Of a stretch of DNA of 64,000 bases, positions 52,913 to 62,236 are shown one piece after another. The notes under the pieces are model-generated. The model ran no database searches and was not told the origin of the DNA. It worked only from the letters and a program-made list of their open reading frames with translations. This DNA comes from Dictyobacter vulcani (GTDB lineage: Bacteria > Chloroflexota > Ktedonobacteria > Ktedonobacterales > Ktedonobacteraceae). The position numbers and the translations under genes are program-made. Every line of letters starts with the position of its first letter. Position 1 is the first letter of the stretch. Location: NCBI RefSeq assembly GCF_008974265.1, contig NZ_BKZW01000001.1, positions 1-64,000 of the forward strand, read 5' to 3'.

Positions 52913-53156
52913 GCGTTTTCCGGACCACTTTTTCAGGTCCGCCGAAATCTCGTGTTTCTGACTCGTCAGAGTCAGAAGACATGCACTATCCTGCGAAAAA
53001 GGGCACAGCCTTCCTTTTCTCAATACTTCATTGGGAAGACGCAGGAGATCGAAGATCTCGGGGAGAGCCACCTTAGCGTGGCACAACGGATGCGAAGGGA
53101 CAGGAACACCCGGGCTCATTGAAACCAGGTGATTGTCGTCTTTCTGCAGCTCGATG

Positions 53157-53185
53157 ATTATGCCATAGCCGCGCCATCCTGTCAA
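53157..53185 (-). promoter_or_regulatory. rrn distal promoter
   Basis: On the minus strand TTGACA (53185-53180), a 17-base spacer and CATAAT (53162-53157). It stands about 270 bp upstream of the proximal promoter. Confidence 0.8.
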
Positions 53186-53320
53186 GCATTTACTATACAG
53201 CTTAATAAAGTACTAAATGCTCTCAAGAAGCAAATCATTGTCATCCAAAAAATTGGATAGATTATTACAACGTCTATAACCAAACATACACACCCTGGTA
53301 AATTTTTCCCTTTCATTGAT

Positions 53321-54190
53321 TTATTCTTTATTCTCATATGATGTCTGCCATTGTTGACGTAAATACTGAGATTTAACAAATACTTCTTTGAGATCACTCT
53401 TATGCATAGCTATTTGATCACGTAATGTAGATAGATTAGAGACGTATGCATCTAGCCAATGTACAATAGAACTACTATTGGTCAAACAAATATCTCTATA
53501 CATCTCCGGATTTCCAGCTGCTAAACGTGTAGTGTCACGAAAACCAGATGAAGCAAGCACAGAAGCATCACGCCAGGTAGAATCTTCACCAACAGTATTC
53601 ATCAAAGTAGCTGCAATCAAAAATGGTAAATGGCTGACACTGGCTACCAATCCATCATGTTCTGCTGGTTCTAAAAAGCGCAGTTGCGCTCCTAAAATTT
53701 CAACGAGGGACGTAACTTTACTAATAGCGGTTGAACAAGTGCGTGCAGTTGGTGTTAAACAGTAGATACAACTCTTGAACAGTTCTGGATCAGCAACTTC
53801 AACCCCACTTACTTCTTTACCAGCCATTGGATGTCCGCCCACAAAGGAAACGGTCGTTGGTAAAAACTCTTCTGCCCAACTCACAACTTGTGTTTTCGTG
53901 CTAGACACATCAGTAACCACGGTACCCGCAGTAAGAACCGGAGCAATAGACTGCAAAATATCACGTACTACGCCGACTGGAGTAGCTAAAATAACCAGTT
54001 CAGCTCTATTCACGGCTTCAGTCATACTCGCATATTCTTGATCTATGGCACCAATTTTGCAAGCGCGCTCACTTACCCCTCTCCCTTGATCATAACCTAC
54101 AACCTGTTCTGCAGCATTAGCCTTCTTTAAAGCCAGACCAATGGAACCACCAATAAGGCCCAGACCAATAATTGCTACGCGATTAAACAT
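53321..54190 (-). CDS. tyrA: Prephenate dehydrogenase
   Basis: This is the NAD(P)-dependent oxidative decarboxylase of tyrosine synthesis (289 residues). The Rossmann motif is VAIIGLGLIGGSIGLALKKA (5-24). The catalytic-region signatures TDVSSTKTQVV, FVGGHPMAGKEVSGVE (substrate-binding histidine) and LVASVSHLPFLIAATLM are present. There is no ACT or chorismate mutase domain. It lies upstream of the rrn promoters in the same orientation and could feed transcription into the rrn operon, with no clear terminator between. Confidence 0.93.
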   Translation of the reverse strand: MFNRVAIIGLGLIGGSIGLALKKANAAEQVVGYDQGRGVSERACKIGAIDQEYASMTEAVNRAELVILATPVGVVRDILQSIAPVLTAGTVVTDVSSTKTQVVSWAEEFLPTTVSFVGGHPMAGKEVSGVEVADPELFKSCIYCLTPTARTCSTAISKVTSLVEILGAQLRFLEPAEHDGLVASVSHLPFLIAATLMNTVGEDSTWRDASVLASSGFRDTTRLAAGNPEMYRDICLTNSSSIVHWLDAYVSNLSTLRDQIAMHKSDLKEVFVKSQYLRQQWQTSYENKE

Positions 54191-54557
54191 AAAACAACAC
54201 TCCTTCGCACATGATTAATACCACTCACCACATGAATTGAGATCCATTATACTAAAACCCATTATAAAAACATAGAGTAATTTTACTTACGTATCACACA
54301 GTACGGAAAAGCCCGATTCAAATTAGAGAGATTTCATACATGATATTTAATATACTAAATATGTCGATAAATGTAACCTCTTACGTATACATATCGAACG
54401 ATTATTAAAATATATACATATAGAAAATCGAGAGATTTTATGTTAATATCCACTCGAAAAGCGGCGTTCATACTAGAGAATAGTAAGAAGCGGGGGTCAT
54501 TGTAACACCCCTAAGTGAATTACCATGTTGCTAACGTTAATTCAAAGGAGAAACAGG
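54191..54557. other. A+T-rich intergenic region between tyrA and the poly-Asn gene
   Basis: No gene is supported. It is strongly A+T-rich and divergent, so it must carry promoters for both neighbours. AAAGGAG lies about 10 bases before the ATG at 54558. Confidence 0.5.
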
Positions 54558-55058
54558 ATGAATCAACAGCACTCGGTAAACATAGCGCGTTCTTCAAAGC
54601 GGTTATCAAAATTGGGCGGGATTCTAGTCATCGTAAGTATTTTCCTGTTAGGAGCAGTAGCACCGATTGTAACAGGAATCTCAACAGCCCACGCGAGCAA
54701 TTCTAGTTACCATAGTGCTCTTTCCCATAGTTCTCTTTCTCTAAAGAGTGACTGCCCAAATGGGCATTGCGGTAGACATCACAGAAACAACAACAACAAT
54801 AATAACAACAACAACAACGGTGGCAATGCCAACAACAACAACAACAATAACAACAACGGCCGTGGCGCTAACAACAACAACAATAACAACAACAACGGCC
54901 GTGGCGCTAACAACAACAACAATAACAATAACGATGGCAATGCCAATAACAATAACAACAACAACAATAACAACAACGGCCGTGGTACCAACAACAACAA
55001 CAACAACAACAACAACGGTGGTGCCAACAACAACAACAACAACAACAATAATGGTTGA
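54558..55058 (+). CDS. Secreted asparagine-repeat protein
   Basis: This 166-residue protein has a signal sequence: a basic N-terminus with SKRLSKL, the hydrophobic core GGILVIVSIFLLGAVAPIV, and a likely cleavage after AHA near residue 40. A Ser/His stretch (YHSALSHSSLS) and DCPNGHCGRHHR, with a possible disulfide or metal site, follow. The rest is seven pure asparagine tracts of 11, 9, 9, 8, 11, 9 and 9 residues, separated by GGNA, GRGA, GRGA, DGNA, GRGT and GGA. The tract lengths keep the reading frame and both AAC and AAT codons are used, so the protein rather than the DNA seems selected. Function unknown; an amyloid-like or matrix role is speculation. Confidence 0.72.
   Translation: MNQQHSVNIARSSKRLSKLGGILVIVSIFLLGAVAPIVTGISTAHASNSSYHSALSHSSLSLKSDCPNGHCGRHHRNNNNNNNNNNNGGNANNNNNNNNNGRGANNNNNNNNNGRGANNNNNNNNDGNANNNNNNNNNNNGRGTNNNNNNNNNGGANNNNNNNNNG
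54783..55056 (+). repeat. (AAC/AAT)n trinucleotide repeat with GGC-rich interruptions
   Basis: Seven blocks of 8-11 AAY codons are separated by short Gly/Arg/Ala codons such as GGCCGTGGCGCT. The whole lies within the poly-Asn coding region. Confidence 0.9.
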
Positions 55059-55128
55059 TCCATTACTGGTGCAAGGTTAATGGTCGCCATAGCTCACTCA
55101 TAAAAGTGAGATCAAACCAGGTAGCGTT

Positions 55129-55185
55129 AGAGGATCCTTTTATTTCTGCTACACTATGGGTTAGAAAGAAATAAAAGGATCCTCT
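55129..55185 (+). terminator. Perfect 19-bp inverted repeat after the poly-Asn gene
   Basis: Arms AGAGGATCCTTTTATTTCT (55129-55147) and AGAAATAAAAGGATCCTCT (55167-55185) have a 19-base loop. A smaller hairpin, CTCACT/AGTGAG, lies just before it (55092-55109). Confidence 0.75.
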
Positions 55186-55257
55186 TTCAGTTTGCTTTGG
55201 ATATAAGAAGCATCCAAATGCTTATTTAATACAATAATAATGATACTTTTTCTCAAA

Positions 55258-55294
55258 AAAAGAAGGCATGGAACAGAATGTTCATGCCTTCTTT
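55258..55294 (-). terminator. Intrinsic terminator of the GTPase/peptidase-like operon
   Basis: On the minus strand AAAGAAGGCATG pairs with CATGCCTTCTTT and is followed by further T. It lies about 50 bp after the stop at 55346. Confidence 0.85.
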
Positions 55295-55345
55295 ACACTT
55301 GTGTAAAATCATACACATAAAGGATGATGACTAAAAATTTAAATC

Positions 55346-56134
55346 TTAAAAATAGACAAGTTCTTCAAGCCATTCTTCAGATTGTGGTCCCAGAGCTTCA
55401 ACTAACATTTTTGTGACTTGATCGCTTAGCAGTTCTTCACGTTCAGTACGGTACAGAGCCAGAAAACGAGTAATCAAGGAAATATCATGGTGCTCTAATA
55501 AATCAGCCGCAAATTGCTCTAGCAACAATTCATACGTTAAATATTCTTCTGGCGTCGTGTCATCATACCAATCAAATCCTCGTACGGTAACAGGCGTTTT
55601 GCCATCAGCTTCTGGCTCAAAGGCTTCTTCATGTTGTTCATGCATGTCTTTATTGACAACACCTTTGACCCCATCTAATTGCTGAGACAGCCAGAGCGAA
55701 ATAAATTTAAATTGCCACTCATCGGCCCATAGAGGAGTTACTTCAGGCCACGGGCGCGGATCATCCTCTAGATATGCAACGGTTAACTCATGATAAAGCA
55801 TAAATGCAAATTTCTCAGGAGTTACCTCTCCAAAGATCGCATCCAGTTCCGTCGGCACTACAAGAGTAGGAGGTGTAGTCAGATCAGTTATATATGGATG
55901 GGGAGAATCAACCTCTTCAGTCTCGCTGTGCGGAACCAGGGGCCAATCTTCCATATCCACAAGCAAGACTTCAAAATCAGGTAAATCTAGCTGAAGTAGT
56001 TGTGAAAGCAGCTTACCTGCATTCTGTATTTTCTCAGCCACGCTGCGAGCAAGGACTTCCTCACTCGCAGGATAGTAGACGGTAAATGGCTCGGTCAATA
56101 TCTCGTAATGGTCATAAGGAAAGAGCATAGGCAC
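55346..56134 (-). CDS. Degenerate peptidase-MA-like protein, partner of the GTPase
   Basis: This is a 262-residue acidic soluble protein. The central segment FAFMLYHELTVAYLEDD (about 128-144) looks like the zincin helix H-E-x-x-H, but the second histidine is replaced (HELTVA), so a classical zinc site is not possible. The N-terminal part (FTVYYPASEEVLARSVAEKI) matches the start of peptidase-MA-like domains, which often begin with a pattern describing bound residues and a long helix. It starts 3 bp after the GTPase stop, so the two are translationally coupled and probably work together. Function unknown. Confidence 0.65.
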   Translation of the reverse strand: MPMLFPYDHYEILTEPFTVYYPASEEVLARSVAEKIQNAGKLLSQLLQLDLPDFEVLLVDMEDWPLVPHSETEEVDSPHPYITDLTTPPTLVVPTELDAIFGEVTPEKFAFMLYHELTVAYLEDDPRPWPEVTPLWADEWQFKFISLWLSQQLDGVKGVVNKDMHEQHEEAFEPEADGKTPVTVRGFDWYDDTTPEEYLTYELLLEQFAADLLEHHDISLITRFLALYRTEREELLSDQVTKMLVEALGPQSEEWLEELVYF

Positions 56135-56137
56135 GAT

Positions 56138-57412
56138 TTAAGCTTTCCCTTCTTCTAAAATTTTAAGATCAGGCTCTTCTAATAATGGATCCGATTTACC
56201 TGTTTCCAACTCATTCAACGCCTGTTCACGCAATTCGTTGATTTTTGTATCTTTCCTAAAGCGATGATAGAAGTTTTTATAGAGTTGTTGCAGGCGCTTC
56301 GGGCTCAACTGTTTGTTTTCTTCGTAATATTCAAGCGCAACTTGTCCAATAGACCAGGTAGCCGCTCCAGCAATGGCACCAGCAATAAAGTCACCGCCAA
56401 ATGGTACGGCTTTAGCTGCCTGTTGAGCCAGATAGCGTAGGCCCAGGCCTCCTGCAATAGTGGCAATTAGTTCTCGCGCATGTTTCTTGGCATCAGCACT
56501 ATCCATCTGTTCTCCGTAAAGAGCCGCCAGACGTAACACGAGACGTATTTGCGTACCAAGAATAATAGGAATGTCAATAAACGGTATTGGTTCCAGACCA
56601 GCTGCCAGGCTAACAAGAGTCGAATTTCGAATGATGCGCTGTGCAGCAACCCGACGATAGGCAGGTAGTTCACGACCAATGGCCAGAGCAGCTTCAGGAC
56701 TTGCTTCGATAATTACAGGAATTAGCTCTTCAGCAACATTTTCACCTGTTTTGGCTGAAACAGGAATAACTCCCGGCGCTTCCAGTTGAACGGCTACTTC
56801 TGTCGCTAACTGATCCCCAGTCTCACCCCCTGAGAGCTCATCGATTTTGTTGACGGCTACGACTGTTGGTTTATCGAAGCGCTTGATAACGTTATAGAGT
56901 TCACGATCGGATGCCTGCAACCCTTTGGATGCGTCAATCAGAAAAACAATAACACTCGCCTGGTCCATGCCACTTTCCATGACATCTGGAAGATGGCCAG
57001 GGGTATCGACAAGGGTAAAAGGACCAAAATCGGTACGCACAAGAGTACGCGTTGTGCCAGATTGTGAAGAGGCAGGCGATAAATTCTGCCCTTTCAAAGT
57101 ATTAAACAATGTGCTTTTACCAGTATTTGGTTGGCCGACAATGACAACTGTGTTGTTTAAGCCTTCTACGACTTCTTGCTGGGCCAGCTTCCAGTTCACA
57201 GCTTTCATCAAGCCTTGCACCATGGAGATGTTAGCAGGGAGATTTCGCAACGTATGGATACCGAGATCTTTAATGCCTTTAGGCTGGTTACGTTTGCGTA
57301 AAATGCTGGCAGCCATGTCATTTCTGAGTTTTTCCCTGTCACCATTTGCATTTGTAAATTTTTTATTAGCCACACTCAACTTCCTTCCCTGACGTTGTTC
57401 AATAACATGCAA
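56138..57412 (-). CDS. Era-like GTPase with DUF697 domain
   Basis: This 424-residue GTPase has G1 GQPNTGKST (about 93), G3 DTPGH, G4 NKID and G5 VSAKTGEN, an order and spacing like Era/EngA-type TRAFAC GTPases. The C-terminal half is a DUF697-type helical, Gly/Ala-rich region (IPFIDIPIILGTQIRLVLRLA; GGLGLRYLAQQAAKAVPFGGD) that often associates with membranes. A charged helix ends the protein. The N-terminal 90 residues are basic and helical. It is the first gene of a two-gene operon with the degenerate peptidase-like protein. It could act in membrane or envelope maintenance, which is inference. Confidence 0.85.
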   Translation of the reverse strand: MHVIEQRQGRKLSVANKKFTNANGDREKLRNDMAASILRKRNQPKGIKDLGIHTLRNLPANISMVQGLMKAVNWKLAQQEVVEGLNNTVVIVGQPNTGKSTLFNTLKGQNLSPASSQSGTTRTLVRTDFGPFTLVDTPGHLPDVMESGMDQASVIVFLIDASKGLQASDRELYNVIKRFDKPTVVAVNKIDELSGGETGDQLATEVAVQLEAPGVIPVSAKTGENVAEELIPVIIEASPEAALAIGRELPAYRRVAAQRIIRNSTLVSLAAGLEPIPFIDIPIILGTQIRLVLRLAALYGEQMDSADAKKHARELIATIAGGLGLRYLAQQAAKAVPFGGDFIAGAIAGAATWSIGQVALEYYEENKQLSPKRLQQLYKNFYHRFRKDTKINELREQALNELETGKSDPLLEEPDLKILEEGKA

Positions 57413-57797
57413 TTCTATAGCAGAATATACCGAGTGTACAAATTTTTTGGTTGTGTTGTGCTTCTATATAATCACTAACGATCTTTACAACAATAGTACG
57501 CGCGTATCTACGCACACGTTTCATAAGACTCGCTGATACCTACCACAAAGTCCCCACTCTATCCCTGGCGCTCACACTCAGTGCCTTGATTCTAGCATAT
57601 GTTATAAGTATTAGCCTCGATGCCTATTATTATTATAACTGTCAGACCAGCCACAAAGACGTCAAAATTGCAAAACAAGCGTGCGGATACGGCATTCTTG
57701 ACATAAGAGCGAAGTTTCTGCCATAATCGTGAAAGTAGCATTGTAATTCACAATGGAAGCATTCCATCTTATTGTTTTCTGCAACAGAGGCACTATC
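57413..57797. other. Divergent intergenic region
   Basis: No RNA gene or ORF is supported before 57798. It contains the promoter of the small plus-strand gene at 57698-57727. The minus-strand promoter of the GTPase operon was not identified with confidence. Confidence 0.55.
57698..57727 (+). promoter_or_regulatory. Sigma-70 promoter of the small gene at 57798
   Basis: TTGACA (57698-57703), an 18-base spacer and CATAAT (57722-57727). The -35 and -10 hexamers are identical to those of the distal rrn promoter. Confidence 0.7.
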
Positions 57798-58076
57798 ATG
57801 CAAAATACACCTATGCGCAATGAATCAACAGATCAAGACTATAAATCTGGTTTCATGCGTGTTATGTGGCTGTCTGAACAAGCTAAACTTCATGGCTGGC
57901 GCTTGAATGAACGCCAACTTATCCATGAAATTGTACAGCGCGAGCGCGCGGCACACATTCGTGAAAAAAGCTCTCTTCCTATTATCGGCTCAGAGGTCCG
58001 TTCAGCTGCCTGGAATAGAGGGCAAGCTGATGCTTTACGTACCCTCTTACGTACCCAACGCGAAAGTTATGATTAA
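57798..58076 (+). CDS. Hypothetical small helical protein
   Basis: This 92-residue protein is not recognised. It is charged and predicted all-helical by eye, with MRVMWLSEQAKLHGWRLNE, QLIHEIVQRERAAHI and SAAWNRGQADALRTLL. No signal peptide or membrane segment is present. The ATG at 57798 is preceded by only a weak GAGG. A good promoter upstream supports expression. It lies 185 bp before nth and may be separate from it. Confidence 0.6.
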   Translation: MQNTPMRNESTDQDYKSGFMRVMWLSEQAKLHGWRLNERQLIHEIVQRERAAHIREKSSLPIIGSEVRSAAWNRGQADALRTLLRTQRESYD

Positions 58077-58260
58077 TATCTTCTACCATCCTGTCCCTTC
58101 TACTATTGTCGTCGACAGGATAAATAGAAATATCACAACACAGATTGTGGCAGCAACGACGGCCAGATATAGAGCTGTTAAATAATCTGATTGAGCAGAC
58201 TTCCAACATCCTCCAGGAATCTACATGAAGAGATCCCATAAGTAAAAGAGAAGAATACAC

Positions 58261-58968
58261 ATGAACCTCGCTGCACCTATTTATACGGGACCAACTCCCG
58301 GTTCGCCAGAGCAAGTTACTGCTATTATTGCGGAACTACGACGTCTCTATCCTCAAGCGGCATGTTCTCTCAATTTTTCAAATCCACTTGAACTTTTGAT
58401 TGCGACGCAGCTCTCAGCCCAATGTACTGATGAACGGGTCAATATTGTAACTGCCAGACTTTTTAAGAAATATACTTCTGTGGCGGAGTTCGCTGAATCT
58501 TCTCTTGAAGAATTAGAGCAAGATGTCCGTTCAACCGGCTTTTATCGCAATAAAGCGAAGAATATTCGTGCTGCCTGCCAGCGACTGATTGCTGTTTATG
58601 GAGGCGATGTTCCTCAGACCATGCAAGATCTTCTCACTCTTCCTGGAGTTGCTCGCAAGACGGCAAATGTAGTGCTGGGTAACGCTTTTGGGATTGTTGT
58701 CGGCTTCGTGGTCGATACACATGTAGGCCGCCTCTCACGCCGTTTCGGCTGGACAACCAATACTGACCCCGTTAAAATTGAACAAGAGCTGATGTTGATT
58801 GTTCCTCGAGAGGATTGGCTCGACTTATCGCATTTGCTGATTTTCCATGGCCGCGCCATCTGTGATGCCCGCAAACCGCTCTGTGAACAATGTACAATTG
58901 CTCACCTCTGTCCCTCTGCCTTCGCAGCTACGCCAGTACGCAGTACGAGTGGCAAAACTATTAAATAG
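58261..58968 (+). CDS. nth: Endonuclease III
   Basis: This is a bifunctional DNA glycosylase/AP lyase for oxidised pyrimidines (235 residues). The helix-hairpin-helix LPGVARKTANVVLG contains the catalytic lysine and VDTHVGRLSRRFGW the aspartate. The iron-sulfur loop C-x6-C-x2-C-x5-C is CDARKPLCEQCTIAHLC. A 20-residue N-terminal extension is not conserved. The GNAT gene begins 44 bp later in the same orientation. Confidence 0.95.
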   Translation: MNLAAPIYTGPTPGSPEQVTAIIAELRRLYPQAACSLNFSNPLELLIATQLSAQCTDERVNIVTARLFKKYTSVAEFAESSLEELEQDVRSTGFYRNKAKNIRAACQRLIAVYGGDVPQTMQDLLTLPGVARKTANVVLGNAFGIVVGFVVDTHVGRLSRRFGWTTNTDPVKIEQELMLIVPREDWLDLSHLLIFHGRAICDARKPLCEQCTIAHLCPSAFAATPVRSTSGKTIK

Positions 58969-59011
58969 AGACTGCTAACCATTGTATTCATATTTGTAGG
59001 AAGTAAAAATC

Positions 59012-59476
59012 ATGCAATTGACAGTTGATTATCGTGCGATTAATGCCAGAGAGACGTATGCACTGCGACATCAAATTTTAAGGCCCCATCAAACATTAGC
59101 AGACTGCGCTTATCCATTAGATGACGAAGCAACCAGCTATCATGTAGGAGCCTGGCTAGAACAAGATTTGATCGGGGTTGGCTCGCTTTTGCAAGAGGCT
59201 CAAGATGGGACAACAGACACGAATAGTTGGAGGATTCGTGGGATGGCAGTGTCGGACACGGCACGAGGTCTTGGTGTCGGCGGACATATCTTGCAGGCTT
59301 TAATTGATTATGCATCCAGGCAAGAAAAGCCCGGCACCATCTGGTGCAATGGACGCACAACAGTTCAGGGCTTTTATGAACACTTCGGCTTTGTACAACA
59401 TGGACCGATATTCAATCTTCCGGCTATCGGCCCTCACGTCCTGCTGATTAAAACTATTCCAGGTAACGGTATTTAA
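59012..59476 (+). CDS. GNAT family N-acetyltransferase (ElaA-like)
   Basis: This acetyltransferase has 154 residues. It starts with YRAINARETYALRHQILRP, a segment typical of the ElaA-type branch. The acetyl-CoA loop is RGMAVSDTARGLGVGGHIL (about 73-91), followed by VQGFYEHFGFVQHG. It is likely cotranscribed with nth. It converges on the lipid kinase gene with only 6 bp between stop codons. Confidence 0.87.
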   Translation: MQLTVDYRAINARETYALRHQILRPHQTLADCAYPLDDEATSYHVGAWLEQDLIGVGSLLQEAQDGTTDTNSWRIRGMAVSDTARGLGVGGHILQALIDYASRQEKPGTIWCNGRTTVQGFYEHFGFVQHGPIFNLPAIGPHVLLIKTIPGNGI

Positions 59477-59482
59477 ATTCTA

Positions 59483-60403
59483 CTAGATACGTATCCAGAG
59501 GGCGCCGGGAAGAATCTCTGCATCGACACTTGTAACGCGAGCTTCTTCTCCATCCGCTTGTAGAGTAACAGGCCGCTTACTTTCGATATGGATACTTCTG
59601 GCTCGATAGAAAGTTACTCCGCGCTCATAAATATGCTGGCCTTTTTTGACACCTGGAAAAAGTTGGAGCACACGCCAGAGAGGCATATAGTCGACCACAC
59701 AGACATCCAGTAAACCATCAGCATAATCAGCTTTGGGATTAATATGAAAACCTGCTCCATAGGCAGGACCATTGGTAACAGCAATCAAAACATAACGTTT
59801 TTCAATCAGCTGCTCAACAACTCCATCATCAATGCGATACGTCAACCAGGGACAATTTTGAAAACCAAAGAGCAATTTACGGAGAGCCGCCACATAATAT
59901 AAATTAGCACCACTCATCAATGGTATGTTCTTCATGTGATTGGTCAGAGCTCCGATTTCAGCATCCATACCAATGCTAAAGCCATTCGCAAAGTACGTAT
60001 CGTTCACACGACCAGCATCTACGCTGGTTAAATGACCATTGAAAGCTCGTTCAATCGCTTGCACGGGCTGACGGGGTAGTTTGAGGGTATTGCAAGCAAA
60101 ATCATTGCCTGAGCCAGCCGCCACAATACCCAGCGGCACACGCCTTCCGGCCGTAAGCAATCCATTGACTACTTCATGAATAGTACCATCGCCACCAACA
60201 ACGATCACCTCTCGATTCGCCATTGCAGCCTGCTGGGCTAAATCTTTGGCATGACCAGGAAGCCTGGTTTCTCTATATTCAGCATGGTACTGTGTAATAT
60301 ATTGAGGTAGTAGCTTTTGATAGGCCTTCATGTTGCCACGATTCGCCATTGGATTTAAAATCACGAGGGGATTCCCTGTAGAAGCCGATGTTTCCATGGC
60401 CAC
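59483..60403 (-). CDS. Diacylglycerol/lipid kinase family protein (YegS/DagK-like)
   Basis: This is a 306-residue lipid kinase. The catalytic domain begins with VILNPMANRGN and has the nucleotide-binding GGDGTIHEVVNGL (about 73-85) and GIVAAGSGNDFACNTL. The C-terminal beta-sandwich ends in HIESKRPVTLQADGEE. Family members phosphorylate diacylglycerol, sphingoid or polyprenol-type lipids; which one cannot be told here. Monocistronic. Confidence 0.9.
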   Translation of the reverse strand: MAMETSASTGNPLVILNPMANRGNMKAYQKLLPQYITQYHAEYRETRLPGHAKDLAQQAAMANREVIVVGGDGTIHEVVNGLLTAGRRVPLGIVAAGSGNDFACNTLKLPRQPVQAIERAFNGHLTSVDAGRVNDTYFANGFSIGMDAEIGALTNHMKNIPLMSGANLYYVAALRKLLFGFQNCPWLTYRIDDGVVEQLIEKRYVLIAVTNGPAYGAGFHINPKADYADGLLDVCVVDYMPLWRVLQLFPGVKKGQHIYERGVTFYRARSIHIESKRPVTLQADGEEARVTSVDAEILPGALWIRI

Positions 60404-60560
60404 AACTCCTTCTAGCCGAGCTTGTAATGCGTCAATTGTAACACCTTCAAACTGGAAATACTATTCCTTTTTTCAGGTTGCTAGCATTCGACATTGACTA
60501 CCACAGGAAAACAGGCGCTTAAATGTTCGTCATATCCCACTCTTTAAGGATGTCTGATCG

Positions 60561-62089
60561 CTAATTCCGTACTTTGGGACGGTATTGAATAGCTTCCGCA
60601 ACATGATTAGCTGCAATAATATCGCAATCAGCAAGATCGGCAATCGTGCGTGCCAGTTTGAGCACGCGATGGAAAGCTCTCGCGGAGAGATGTAATTGCT
60701 GCATGGCTGCTTTGAGCAATTTCTCCCCTCCTGTATCCACTACACAAAAATTTCGCACTTCACCCGGCCCCATCTCAGAATTGCAGTTGAGCGAGGTATT
60801 TTTTAAACGCTGCTGCTGGCGCTCACGTGCTTGCTGTACACGCTGTCGGATGATCACTGAGGACTCCACATTCCGTTTGTCTGCCAGTTTCTCATAATCG
60901 ACTCGGGGTACTTCTACGTGAATATCTATGCGATCCAACAGTGGGCCACTAATCCGCTTCTGGTAGCGTGCAATTGCGGTGGCTGAACAACTACATTCGC
61001 GCACTGGATCACCATAATAACCACAAGGGCAAGGGTTCATAGCTGCCACTAACATGAAGTTGGCTGGATAAGTAATGCTGCCTTGTGCTCGTGAGATGGT
61101 AACAATTTTATCTTCAAGCGGCTGACGCATTACTTCAAGCACATTTTGTCCAAATTCAGGTAATTCATCCAGAAAAAGGACACCACGATGAGAGAGGCTG
61201 ATCTCGCCTGGGCGTGGTATGCGACCACCGCCTACCAGGCCGGCATGGCTGATAGTATGGTGAGGTGCTCGAAAAGGACGCTGCCGGACCAGAGGAACAT
61301 CGGTTGAGAGCATGCCACTCACACTATAAATTTTGGTGACTTCCAGGGCTTCTTCAATCAACATACGTGGAAGAATCGATGGGAGTGCCCGGGCCAACAA
61401 TGTTTTACCAGATCCAGGTGGGCCGCTCATTAAGATATTATGCCCACCGCTGGCTGCTACTTCTAACGCCCGCTTGACATGTTCCTGCCCCGAATAGCAG
61501 ACATATCCTGTCCTATCCATACATCGCCGTCATAGTCCAACAGGGTAGTGTCACAAATGTACTGTTGGATTAAGGAAACGCCATTGAGATGATCAATTAA
61601 CTGACGTAAGGTCTCAACGGGATAAACCTCAATACCCTCTACCAGAGTAGCTTCCAGAGCATCAACGGCTGGCACAAAAACAGTTTTGACGTGACGCTCA
61701 CGTGCCAGAGCTACCATTGGTAGTACTCCATTGGTATGCCGTACACTTCCATCAAGAGAGAGTTCTCCCAGGAACAAAGCGGCATTGATCAGCTCATTGT
61801 TGTTAATCTGCTCTGAAGCCAACAAAATACCAATAGCTATTGGTAAGTCGTAGACTGGTCCCTCTTTTCGCAAGTCAGCAGGAGCAAGATTAACGGTAAT
61901 GCGCTTAAAAGGAAATGTACAATTGCTATTTTTAATGGCTGCCCGAACGCGATCTTTAGCTTCATTGACGGCTGCATCCGGCAAACCAACAATGGTAAAG
62001 GTACTTAAACCAGTTGCCAGATCAACCTCTACTTCAATCAGAGCTCCCTCCAGACCAACCACTGCACAGCTACGAGCCATTGACAGCAT
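60561..62089 (-). CDS. comM: ComM/YifB-type Mg-chelatase-like AAA+ ATPase (one frameshift)
   Basis: This is a hexameric helicase-like AAA+ protein promoting branch migration in natural transformation. The N-terminal Lon-protease-like domain has FTIVGLPDAAVNEAKDRVRAAI and ITVNLAPADLRKEG. The AAA+ part has Walker A GPPGSGKTLLARALPSILP and Walker B GVLFLDELPEF, a zinc-like C-P-C-G cluster (NPCPCGYYG) and the C-terminal LSARAFHRVLKLARTIADL. The frame breaks at 61488-61491, four G on the coding strand. A fifth G joins SAIRGQEHVKRALEVAA and gives 509 residues, the family norm. Confidence 0.92.
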
Positions 62090-62236
62090 ACACCACGATC
62101 CTTCCTCATTAAATATTCCTCTCTCTAGTAATGCGCATTACACACCGCCTGAGCGGAAAGGGCAATCAATCCAATACAGTATATCTATTTTCAAGGGGCG
62201 TTGTTGATAGCTGCTTATTTCGCGATATTTCAATTC

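Larger units (their letters stand above)
52589..53320 (-). other. rrn promoter and leader region
   Basis: No gene is supported. The region contains two tandem sigma-70 promoters facing the 16S (53185-53157 and 52912-52884), a leader of about 290 bases with the boxA-like motif, and a palindrome CTGACTCGTCAGAGTCAG (52961-52978) between the promoters. The last 120 bases before tyrA are A+T-rich. Confidence 0.75.

Noticed and set aside
54783..55056. Possible CRISPR-like array
   Set aside because: The repeat is a codon microsatellite with short spacers of 9-12 bases inside a gene. No cas genes are present.
54748..55090. Open frames rich in Thr/Ile (plus) and Leu (minus) over the trinucleotide repeat
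   Set aside because: They arise from reading the AAC/AAT repeat in other frames. Only the Asn frame has a start with Shine-Dalgarno and a signal peptide.
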